Below are positions 51,099 through 57,812 of a stretch of DNA of 57,812 nucleotides, in pieces. Position numbers and translations under genes: made by a program. The notes under the pieces were generated by a model, which ran no database searches, was not told where the DNA came from, and saw only the letters and a program-made list of their open reading frames with translations. Origin of the DNA: Mucilaginibacter sp. (GTDB lineage: Bacteria; Bacteroidota; Bacteroidia; Sphingobacteriales; Sphingobacteriaceae). How positions within the stretch are numbered: position 1 is the first letter of the stretch; each line of letters begins with the position of its first letter. Location of the stretch: assembly GCF_028287845.1 (NCBI RefSeq), contig NZ_JAQBOW010000076.1:1-57812 (forward strand), written 5' to 3'.

Positions 51099-51902
51099 TT
51101 AGATATTGTAGAACACCTGGTTGTCTTGTTCCAGTTCGCCAAGATCAGGGATTTTGTTAAAGATACCGAATACGGATGCTCCGCTCCCGCTCATACTGGC
51201 ATAGACAGCACCGGCCCGGTACAGCGCGGCCTTCACCCCTCTTAACTCCACATGGTTTTGGAAGATGTTATTTTCAAAATCATTTTTGATGTGATTTTTC
51301 CATTCTGTAATTGGCGCGTAGATCAACTCCAATAATGATTGCTTCACCATGGCCGGTTTTACGCCACTGAAAGCCTCGGCAGTTGACATGTGGATGTCTG
51401 GCATCACCAAAATAATTTCGTAGCCTGAGAGGTCTAATTTTATCGATTCAAACTCATCACCCCTGTCAAAAGCAAACACCGGTTTGTTTTCGATGAAGAA
51501 AGCGCAATCGGCGCCTAATTGGCGAGCGTAGTTTAATTGCCGGTCGGTTGATAAATTTAAATCAAACTTCTCATTCATCAGCCTGATAAAAAAAGCGGCA
51601 TCGGCAGAGCCTCCGCCCAGGCCCGCGCCAATCGGAATATTTTTATGCAAATGAATTTTTACCGGCGGCAGGTCATGATCTTTTTTTAACAGGTGATAAC
51701 CTTTCACGCAAAGGTTATCTTCCATCCTGCCGGGAATGTCCAGACCGGATGATTCAAAGCTCAATTTATCGGCTTCAATAACCTCCAGCGCATCGTTTAT
51801 TTTTACCGGGTAAAAAATGGTTTCCAGGTTATGATAGCCATCAGCGCGGCGTTCGGTTATATTAAGGCCAATATTTATTTTGGCATTTGGAAATATGATC
51901 AT
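51099..51902 (-). CDS. ispE: 4-diphosphocytidyl-2-C-methylerythritol kinase
   Basis: About 267 residues from the ATG at 51902 (MIIFPNAKINIGLNI); the open frame extends 11 codons further, but homology starts here. It is a GHMP kinase of the MEP isoprenoid pathway. PNAKINIGL is the N-terminal substrate loop, GAGLGGGSADAA the ATP-binding loop, and SMSGSGASVFGIF the third motif. It is convergent with the LapA-domain gene (22 bases between stops) and divergent from thyA. Confidence 0.95.
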   Translation of the reverse strand: MIIFPNAKINIGLNITERRADGYHNLETIFYPVKINDALEVIEADKLSFESSGLDIPGRMEDNLCVKGYHLLKKDHDLPPVKIHLHKNIPIGAGLGGGSADAAFFIRLMNEKFDLNLSTDRQLNYARQLGADCAFFIENKPVFAFDRGDEFESIKLDLSGYEIILVMPDIHMSTAEAFSGVKPAMVKQSLLELIYAPITEWKNHIKNDFENNIFQNHVELRGVKAALYRAGAVYASMSGSGASVFGIFNKIPDLGELEQDNQVFYNI

Positions 51903-51975
51903 AGAATGATTAACACAATGCTTATTTTTACACATCCGTTAGGATACCAAAAATAGATTATTTTTATTTGCGTCA

Positions 51976-52052
51976 GGAATTAAACATTCACTAATTCCAT
52001 CATTCAACAATTAACATTCACTCAATCACTCATTCCATCATTCACTAATTAA
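51976..52052. repeat. Simple CATTCACT-type repeats between ispE and thyA
   Basis: Words CATTCACT, ATTCCATCATTCA and CACTCAATCACTCATT recur with 4- to 8-base periods; ATTCCATCATTCA is present twice. The same words in the reverse complement occur between moaE and moeB. The promoters of ispE and thyA must lie within or beside it. Confidence 0.55.
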
Positions 52053-52057
52053 ATAAA

Positions 52058-52852
52058 ATGAAGCAGTATCTCGACCTAATGCACCATGTAATGGAAACCG
52101 GTACTCAAAAGCACGACCGTACCGGCACCGGCACCATTAGTGTATTTGGCTACCAGATGCGTTTTAACCTGCAGGATGGCTTCCCGTTGGTTACAACCAA
52201 GAAGCTGCACTTAAAATCCATCATACATGAGCTGATATGGTTCTTACAGGGCGATACCAACATTAGCTACCTGAAAGAAAATGGCGTGCGTATATGGGAT
52301 GAATGGGCCGACGAGAATGGAAATTTAGGGCCGGTATATGGTTATCAATGGCGCTCATGGCCCACCCCTGATGGCGGGCATATTGACCAGATAAGCCAAG
52401 TCATCAATCAAATAAAAACCAACCCTGATTCGCGCCGCATCATCGTATCGGCATGGAACGTTGCAGATGTTAACCAAATGGCGCTGCCGCCTTGCCACAT
52501 GCTGTTCCAGTTTTATGTAGCAGACGGCAAACTATCATGCCAATTGTACCAGCGCAGCGCCGATATATTTTTAGGTGTACCTTTTAACATTGCATCATAC
52601 GCGTTGCTTACCATGATGGTGGCACAGGTATGTAATTTAGAGCTTGGTGATTTTGTACACACTTTTGGCGATGCACACCTTTACAACAATCACCTGGAAC
52701 AAACCAAGCTGCAACTAAGTCGCGAGCCGCGCCCGCTGCCCACCATGAAGATAAACCCTAACGTAAAAGATATTTTCGATTTTAAGTTTGAGGATTTTGA
52801 ATTAGAGAATTACGATCCGTGGCCGCATATTAAGGGAGCAGTGGCGGTTTAA
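52058..52852 (+). CDS. thyA: Thymidylate synthase
   Basis: A 264-residue ThyA that methylates dUMP using methylene-tetrahydrofolate. Cys146 in [10 protein letters not shown] is the nucleophile. [53 protein letters not shown] and [12 protein letters not shown] are the conserved binding segments. Its length matches E. coli ThyA. The DHFR gene folA, which renews the folate it oxidises, lies 457 bases downstream, with a four-helix-bundle gene and repeats placed between them. Confidence 0.97.
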   Translation: MKQYLDLMHHVMETGTQKHDRTGTGTISVFGYQMRFNLQDGFPLVTTKKLHLKSIIHELIWFLQGDTNISYLKENGVRIWDEWADENGNLGPVYGYQWRSWPTPDGGHIDQISQVINQIKTNPDSRRIIVSAWNVADVNQMALPPCHMLFQFYVADGKLSCQLYQRSADIFLGVPFNIASYALLTMMVAQVCNLELGDFVHTFGDAHLYNNHLEQTKLQLSREPRPLPTMKINPNVKDIFDFKFEDFELENYDPWPHIKGAVAV

Positions 52853-52888
52853 TGATCATTAAGTCATTGGGTCATTAAGTCATTGGAT
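52851..52888. repeat. Octamer repeat and palindrome, left flank of the four-helix gene
   Basis: AATGATCATT (52851-52860), a 10-bp palindrome, overlaps the thyA stop. Four 8-base units follow: TCATTAAG, TCATTGGG, TCATTAAG, TCATTGGA. They are reverse complements in style of the octamers on the right flank. Confidence 0.65.
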
Positions 52889-52896
52889 AGTTTGTT

Positions 52897-53259
52897 ATGA
52901 GCAATCGCATAGAAGATATTGAGGTTTACAACTTGTCGGAAGTTTTTGCAGGTAAAGTTTGGGAAATTACATCAACCTGGGACTTTTTTGCAAAGGATAC
53001 TATAGGCAAACAATTAGTGCGATCATCAGATTCCATCAGCGCAAATATTGCAGAAGGCTTCGGTAGGTATCATTTCAAGGAAAACAAAAATTTCTGTTAT
53101 TATAGTCGTGGATCTATTATCGAAACCAAAACATGGCTATACAAAGCAACTTCAAGAAAGTTGATTGACAATGAAACTTATCAATCATTACTTCAACAAT
53201 TAGAAACTATTCATCTTAAACTTAATATTTACATCAAATTCATTGGCAGCATAAAATGA
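52897..53259 (+). CDS. Four-helix-bundle (S23/IVP-like) protein
   Basis: A 120-residue protein of the four-helix-bundle S23-like family, first known from intervening sequences in bacterial 23S rRNA. DIEVYNLSEVFAGKVWEITSTW, GKQLVRSSDSISANIAEGFGRY, NKNFCYYSRGSIIETKTWLYKA and ETYQSLLQQLETIHLKLNIYI form its helices. The SxxSxxANIAEGxGR motif is diagnostic. It is neither a folate enzyme nor expected between thyA and folA. Flanks carry inverted octamer repeats and a duplicated palindrome. The molecular role of the family is not settled. Confidence 0.85.
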   Translation: MSNRIEDIEVYNLSEVFAGKVWEITSTWDFFAKDTIGKQLVRSSDSISANIAEGFGRYHFKENKNFCYYSRGSIIETKTWLYKATSRKLIDNETYQSLLQQLETIHLKLNIYIKFIGSIK

Positions 53260-53310
53260 TCATTTAAAAAAATGACCTAATGACTCAATGACTCAATGAC
53301 CAAATGAAAT
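53255..53310. repeat. Palindrome and octamer repeat, right flank of the four-helix gene
   Basis: AATGATCATT (53255-53264) repeats the left-flank palindrome at the four-helix gene's own stop codon. Then AATGACCT, AATGACTC, AATGACTC, AATGACCA and AATGAAAT form five 8-base units (53271-53310). The last unit runs into the folA ATG at 53309. Confidence 0.65.
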
Positions 53311-53791
53311 GATTGTATCCATCGTAGTAGCCATATCAGAAAACCATGCCATCGGTAAAGACAATAAGTTACTTTGGCATTTACCAAAGGACCTGAAACA
53401 TTTTAAAGAGATAACCACAGGCGGGACTGTAATCATGGGGCGTAAAACCTATGATTCGGTTGGCAGGCCGCTGCCCAATCGCAGAAACATCATTATAACG
53501 CGCCAGCTAATAACAATTGAGGGTTGTGAAGTGGCTAATTCTATCGACGCGGCATTGGCTTTATGTAAAGACGAGGCCGAAGTTTTTATTGTTGGCGGCG
53601 CCGAAATTTATAAACAGGCCATGCACCTAACCGATAAGATCTATCTTACAATTGTTCATGCCGATTTTGAGGCAGATACTTACTTCCCTGAAATAAAGGC
53701 AGCCATCTGGAAAGAAACCGATCGACAGGATCATGAGCCCGACGAAAAAAATGCACTTCCATACTCATTTATAACGCTTGAACGCGCTTAA
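53309..53791 (+). CDS. folA: Dihydrofolate reductase
   Basis: A 160-residue DHFR. VSIVVAISENHAIGKDNKLLWHLPKDLKHFKEIT holds the folate and NADPH loop (Met20-like region). TVIMGRKTYDSVGRPLPNRRNIIITR and EVFIVGGAEIYKQAM are the cofactor motifs. The acidic catalytic residue lies in LPKDLKHF. It regenerates tetrahydrofolate after ThyA. Its ATG overlaps the last octamer of the right-flank repeat, so its ribosome entry region lies in repeat DNA. Confidence 0.96.
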   Translation: MIVSIVVAISENHAIGKDNKLLWHLPKDLKHFKEITTGGTVIMGRKTYDSVGRPLPNRRNIIITRQLITIEGCEVANSIDAALALCKDEAEVFIVGGAEIYKQAMHLTDKIYLTIVHADFEADTYFPEIKAAIWKETDRQDHEPDEKNALPYSFITLERA

Positions 53792-53810
53792 TCAGCGAGT
53801 TATTGGCAAT

Positions 53811-53833
53811 TGGCAGTTGGCAGTGTTCAGAAC
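53811..53833. repeat. Short 7-base tandem repeat
   Basis: Three and a half degenerate units of TTGGCAA/TTGGCAG occur just after folA. One more member of the simple-repeat gaps of this window. Confidence 0.5.
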
Positions 53834-53945
53834 AAAAGCTTTATATATTTAGCCGTTAATCCGTCACCTTTTAGCTTTTACCTTTTTGCTTTTAACTCCC
53901 TTAAAAATTGTTTCAATTTTAAATTTCATGCTTGCAAAATTTTAT

Positions 53946-53953
53946 TAGATTTG
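53946..53953 (+). promoter_or_regulatory. -7 box of the secDF promoter
   Basis: TAGATTTG matches TAnnTTTG, about 50 bases before the secDF ATG. A TTG at the right -33 distance is not evident. Leader of about 45 bases expected. Confidence 0.5.
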
Positions 53954-54005
53954 CCGTCTTGTTTAAAATGCTTATAAACTAATTAATTACATATTATAAT
54001 TTACG

Positions 54006-56963
54006 ATGCAAGGTAAAGGGGTTATTAAATTTTTCGCCATAGTGCTAACGATTGTTTGTATATATCAACTCTCGTTTACATGGGTGGCCCACAAAGTTGA
54101 AAAGGATGCAGCAACGTATGCCAAAGGCGATACAGCTAAAGTAAAGGCATATCTTGATTCTGTTTCATCATTGCCGGCTTATCCTGTTTTGGGCCACACT
54201 TATCAATACTGCTTAGAAAGAGAACTGGCTCTTGGCCTTGACCTTAAAGGCGGTATGAACGTTACCATGCAGATATCATTAGCCGAGTTGGTAAAAGCGT
54301 TATCAAACAACAATCCGGATGTGGTTTTTAACCAGGCACTGGTAAATGCTACTGCTGATACAAAAACCAGCCAGAGTGATTACATCACTTTATTTGTTAA
54401 TGAATACGAAAAACTAAACCCAAACGGAAAGTTAGCCGCTATTTTTTCGACTAAGGATAATCAAGCACATCTTAAATACAACGCTTCTAACAACGAAGTT
54501 GAAAAATATTTAAAGGATGAAGCTGATGTTGCTGTAAAACAATCATACACCGTTTTAAACACACGTATTGATCAATTTGGTGTTACGCAACCAAACATTC
54601 AGTTAGAGGCAAATACCAACCGTATATTAATTGAGTTACCGGGCGTTAAAGACCCTGAGCGTGTTCGTAAACTTTTATCAGGATCGGCCAAATTAGAGTT
54701 TTTTGAAACTTTTGAAAATAAAGATCTTTATCAAACCCTTGTTGGTATAGATAATTTATTAGCTGCAAAAACTAAAGCAGTTGCTAAAGACTCGGCAAAA
54801 ACTACAGTTGCTGTCACTGCTAAGAAAGATACAACAGCCGCTAAAGGTGGTTTAGCTTTATTAAACAAAGTTGAAAAAAATGCCGCTAAGGACACTTCAT
54901 TAGGCGGTAAGAATAAATTGCTTGCTGCACATCCATTGTTAAGCATATTATCTACCCCTTCTTATCAGGATGCACAAGGTCAGCAGCAATTGCGCCCGGG
55001 TCCTGCAGTTGGATGGGCTTTACAAAAAGACACTGCTAAAGTAAATACTTATTTACATAGCCCTGATGTTAAAGCTTCATTACCACGCAACCTAAAATTT
55101 GCATGGGGTGTTAAACCACTTGACAAAACTAAAATATTTGAATTATATGCCCTTAAATTATCAGGCGCCGAAAACGGTCCGGTATTACAAGGTGATGTAA
55201 TTACTGATGCGCAAAACGATGTTGACCAAAAGGGCAGCCCTGAAGTGAGAATGATCATGAACTCACAGGGAGCCGAAAAATGGCGCGCCGTTACCGCACA
55301 GGCAGCACAAACAAAAGAAGCTATCGCAATTGTGTTAGATGATAATGTTTACTCTGCCCCTGCTGTACAAAACGAAATTTCGGGTGGTGTATCTTCTATT
55401 TCAGGAAGCTTCACTATTGAAGATACTAAGGATTTGGCTAACGTATTAAAAGCCGGTCGTTTACCCGCTCCTGCCCGTATAGTTGGCGAAGATGTGGTTG
55501 GCCCGTCATTAGGTCAGCAATCTATCGATGCCGGTTTAATGTCATGTTTAATGGGTTTACTGGTGGTATTGGTATTTATGGTTGCTTATTATAACCGCGC
55601 GGGTACAGTTGCGGTTGTAGCGGTTATCATTAACGTATTCTTCCTGATGGGGGTATTAACCAGCTTACGTGCTGTGTTAACCTTACCGGGTGTTGCGGGT
55701 ATCGTGTTATTATTCGGTATGTCGGTTGATGCCAACGTACTGATCTATGAGCGTGTGCGTGAAGAATTAGCTTTAGGCAAATCAATACGTTTAGCGGTGA
55801 GTGATGGTTTTAAACACGCTTTATCGTCTATATTAGACTCTAACATCAGTACCTTCTTAACAGGTTTGATCTTATTCATTTTCGGTAGCGGCCCAATACA
55901 AGGTTTTGCAACTACGTTGATGATAGGTATTATCACTTCATTATTCTGTTCACTATTAATTTCAAGATTAATATTTGAATGGATGCTTGAAAAAGGATGG
56001 GATATTAAATTCTCAAACCCATGGAGCTCGCATACTTTTAAAAATGCAAACTTTGCGTTTGTTAAAAAACGTTTCAGGTTCTATATTTTCTCGGGTACAT
56101 TTATTGTTGCCGGTATTATATCCATGTTTGTACAGGGCTTTAACTATGGAGTTGATTTCCAGGGTGGCCGTAATTACATTCTTGCCTTCCAAAATAAAAA
56201 TGCTACTGTAGAGGATGTACGTGGCGCTATTGAAGGTGTATTAGGTAATGGTACTTTGGTTAAAAAATTAGGATCAGACAAAATAAGTGTAACTACTAAC
56301 TATCTGATAGAGGATAACTCAACCACCGCTGATGCAAAAGTTGAAAGCACTTTATTAGAATCACTTAATAAAAAGGCGGTAACTCAAATAAGCAAAAAAG
56401 ACATACTGGGTTCACAAAAAGTACAGGCTACTATTGCTGACGGACTTAAAAAATCAGCTATATGGACAGTATTGTTCGCTATATTAGTTCTCTCGGCTTA
56501 TATATTGTTCCGTTTCCGCAAATGGCAATTTAGTTTAGCGGCGATGATTGCAACGGCGCATGATGCTTTAATGGTATTGTCGTTCTACTCAATTTTCAGA
56601 CATGTATTACCATTTCTGGATATTGACCAGTCATTTGTGGCAGCGATATTAACGGTAATAGGTTATTCTATTAATGATACCGTAGTTGTATTTGACCGTA
56701 TCCGTGAGTTCTTAAACTTGCATCATGCAAAAACAGATGAGCCTAAAGAGGTTATTAATAACGCTATTAACAACACATTAAGCCGTACTATAATTACCGC
56801 TTTAACTGTATTGTTTGTGCTAGTGATACTATTCATATTCGGTGGCGACGTTTTACGTGGCTTCTCATTCTCATTATTAATTGGTGTATGTTTTGGTACC
56901 TATTCATCAATTTGTATCGCTACACCAGTAATTATAGACTTTGGGAAAAAAGATCTGAGATAA
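54006..56963 (+). CDS. secDF: Fused protein translocase subunit SecDF
   Basis: A 985-residue SecD-SecF fusion, the usual form in Bacteroidota, which uses the proton gradient to finish protein translocation. The SecD half has an N-terminal membrane helix, LALGLDLKGGMNVTMQI, a large periplasmic domain, and membrane segments with GMSVDANVLIYERVREEL. The SecF half starts near residue 685 and has GVDFQGGRNYI and IGYSINDTVVVFDRIREF. Odd: residues about 248-305 form an Ala/Lys/Thr-rich low-complexity insert in the periplasmic head domain. Monocistronic, with a strong terminator about 70 bases on. Confidence 0.96.
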   Translation: MQGKGVIKFFAIVLTIVCIYQLSFTWVAHKVEKDAATYAKGDTAKVKAYLDSVSSLPAYPVLGHTYQYCLERELALGLDLKGGMNVTMQISLAELVKALSNNNPDVVFNQALVNATADTKTSQSDYITLFVNEYEKLNPNGKLAAIFSTKDNQAHLKYNASNNEVEKYLKDEADVAVKQSYTVLNTRIDQFGVTQPNIQLEANTNRILIELPGVKDPERVRKLLSGSAKLEFFETFENKDLYQTLVGIDNLLAAKTKAVAKDSAKTTVAVTAKKDTTAAKGGLALLNKVEKNAAKDTSLGGKNKLLAAHPLLSILSTPSYQDAQGQQQLRPGPAVGWALQKDTAKVNTYLHSPDVKASLPRNLKFAWGVKPLDKTKIFELYALKLSGAENGPVLQGDVITDAQNDVDQKGSPEVRMIMNSQGAEKWRAVTAQAAQTKEAIAIVLDDNVYSAPAVQNEISGGVSSISGSFTIEDTKDLANVLKAGRLPAPARIVGEDVVGPSLGQQSIDAGLMSCLMGLLVVLVFMVAYYNRAGTVAVVAVIINVFFLMGVLTSLRAVLTLPGVAGIVLLFGMSVDANVLIYERVREELALGKSIRLAVSDGFKHALSSILDSNISTFLTGLILFIFGSGPIQGFATTLMIGIITSLFCSLLISRLIFEWMLEKGWDIKFSNPWSSHTFKNANFAFVKKRFRFYIFSGTFIVAGIISMFVQGFNYGVDFQGGRNYILAFQNKNATVEDVRGAIEGVLGNGTLVKKLGSDKISVTTNYLIEDNSTTADAKVESTLLESLNKKAVTQISKKDILGSQKVQATIADGLKKSAIWTVLFAILVLSAYILFRFRKWQFSLAAMIATAHDALMVLSFYSIFRHVLPFLDIDQSFVAAILTVIGYSINDTVVVFDRIREFLNLHHAKTDEPKEVINNAINNTLSRTIITALTVLFVLVILFIFGGDVLRGFSFSLLIGVCFGTYSSICIATPVIIDFGKKDLR

Positions 56964-57033
56964 AAGCTAATGGTTGAATTAAGTTGATTGGGTTAGTAGT
57001 TGCCCCTTGATAAATACAACCGATCACTAATAA

Positions 57034-57078
57034 CAACAAAAAGGCCGTCTCCTGATTTTAGGAGGCGGCCTTTTTGTT
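57034..57078. terminator. Bidirectional terminator after secDF
   Basis: AACAAAAAGGCCGTCTCC and GGAGGCGGCCTTTTTGTT form a long stem (one T-G pair) around an 8-base loop. Poly-A and poly-T tracts on opposite sides let it stop both secDF and the convergent alcohol dehydrogenase transcript. Confidence 0.9.
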
Positions 57079-57092
57079 GGCATAAATTATTT

Positions 57093-57812
57093 CTAACTTT
57101 CCAATATTACTTTTAAAGCTTTCTCTTTCGCGGCATTTCCAAAAGTATCATATGCCTCAATTATTTGATTCAGCTTAAAATGATGGGTGATCAATTTTTT
57201 CGGCTCTATTTTTTTTGATTGAACGGTTTTTAGTAGCAAAGGTGTAGTAACCGTATCAACCAGCCGGGTAGTGATGGTTATATTTTTTGACCAGAGCGTT
57301 TCCAGGTGAAGTGTAACACTTTTTCCATGAACGCCTACATTGGCAATATGGCCCCCTGCGGTAATAATATCGCCGCATAACTCGAAAGTAGCAGGTATAC
57401 CCACTGCTTCAATGGCTACATCAACTCCCTTTTTGTTAGTAAGGCTCATTATCTTTTCAATAACATTTTCATTTGCACTGTTAATGGTCTGCGTTGCCCC
57501 AAATTTCTTGGCTACACTAAGACGGTTGTCATCCTGATCTATCATAATAATTTCTGCAGGAGTATAAAACTGAGCCGTTAATAAAGCAGCAATACCTACT
57601 GGCCCAGAGCCAACAATTGCCACAACATCACCGGGTTTAACTTGCCCGTTTAACACACCGCATTCAAAACCAGTTGGCAAAATATCACTCAACATAACCA
57701 GTGCTTCTTCGTCTGCCCCTGCAGGTATATGATAAAGGCTGTTGTCGGCATAAGGTATTCTAACAAATTCTGCCTGAGTACCGTCAATTGTATTACCTAA
57801 TATCCATCCACC
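57093..57812 (-). CDS. Zinc-dependent alcohol dehydrogenase family protein, N-terminal part outside the window
   Basis: The C-terminal 239 residues of a medium-chain dehydrogenase; the reading frame stays open to the window edge, so the start lies beyond 57812. Visible are the structural-to-cofactor region NTIDGTQAEFVRIPYADNS, PTGFECGVLNG, and the nucleotide loop VAIVGSGPVGIAALL, with IMIDQDDNR giving an NAD-type acidic residue. The catalytic zinc ligands are in the missing part. Substrate not determinable; secondary alcohol or aldehyde reductase types fit. It ends at the shared terminator. Confidence 0.85.
   Translation of the reverse strand, partial: GGWILGNTIDGTQAEFVRIPYADNSLYHIPAGADEEALVMLSDILPTGFECGVLNGQVKPGDVVAIVGSGPVGIAALLTAQFYTPAEIIMIDQDDNRLSVAKKFGATQTINSANENVIEKIMSLTNKKGVDVAIEAVGIPATFELCGDIITAGGHIANVGVHGKSVTLHLETLWSKNITITTRLVDTVTTPLLLKTVQSKKIEPKKLITHHFKLNQIIEAYDTFGNAAKEKALKVILES

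Overview
The window is chromosomal DNA of a Bacteroidota bacterium, most likely Sphingobacteriaceae (a Mucilaginibacter or Pedobacter relative). Support for this comes from AT-rich intergenic DNA, promoters with the Bacteroidota -7 box TAnnTTTG, weak Shine-Dalgarno sites, a fused SecDF, a PaoABC/YdeP molybdenum island, a flexirubin/aryl-polyene type pigment cluster with an aromatic amino acid ammonia-lyase, and BlaI/M56 (BlaR1-like) regulators. The genus is inferred and was not tested. I found no rRNA, tRNA, CRISPR array, transposase or phage gene.

Layout. 1-11.9 kb: the right-hand part of a flexirubin/aryl-polyene cluster. On the + strand are a BtrH-like protein, a two-component ABC-2 exporter and an acyl carrier protein. 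On the - strand a compact operon encodes an aryl-CoA/ACP ligase, a tyrosine/histidine ammonia-lyase-like enzyme, FabG, two hot-dog dehydratases, two active ketosynthases and two ketosynthase-like proteins without the catalytic cysteine. Together they would make an aryl starter, extend it on the ACP and export or couple the product. 11.9-14.3 kb: a secreted esterase, a small proline-rich secreted protein and a cysteine-less redoxin. 14.3-29.7 kb: a molybdenum island with a periplasmic aldehyde oxidase (PaoABC-like), a YdeP/FdhF-like oxidoreductase, a DUF7009-like protein, FdhD, MoaD, MoaE, MoeB, MobA, MoaC, MoeA, MoaA, XdhC and MocA. It covers most cofactor steps, with separate MGD (MobA/FdhD) and MCD (MocA/XdhC) finishing branches.

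29.7-37.6 kb: a probable four-gene operon (PuuA-like glutamine synthetase, APH-like kinase, HAD-IIA phosphatase, aldose epimerase), a divergent gamma-glutamylcyclotransferase-like gene, a type II glutamine synthetase, malate dehydrogenase and a second AIG2-like gene. 37.6-44.3 kb: a cluster of TGAAAC words, dprA, a field of short hairpins, then a BlaI/M56 pair under a palindromic operator, followed by three tandem secreted paralogues of unknown function, the middle one frameshifted. 44.3-57.8 kb: mostly housekeeping genes (rsmG, an ECF sigma factor, a glycosyltransferase, tgt, an LptF/G permease, an EamA transporter, a LapA-domain protein, ispE, thyA, folA, secDF) and the truncated end of a zinc alcohol dehydrogenase. 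A four-helix-bundle gene sits between thyA and folA, bracketed by octamer repeats.

Most worth following up: the BlaI/M56 locus with its three tandem beta-sandwich-like paralogues; the four-helix-bundle cassette with a duplicated 10-bp palindrome at its edges; the glutamine synthetase/kinase/phosphatase operon; the TGAAAC array; and two copies of a TGTCAT-ended palindromic element that supply coding sequence to neighbouring genes.
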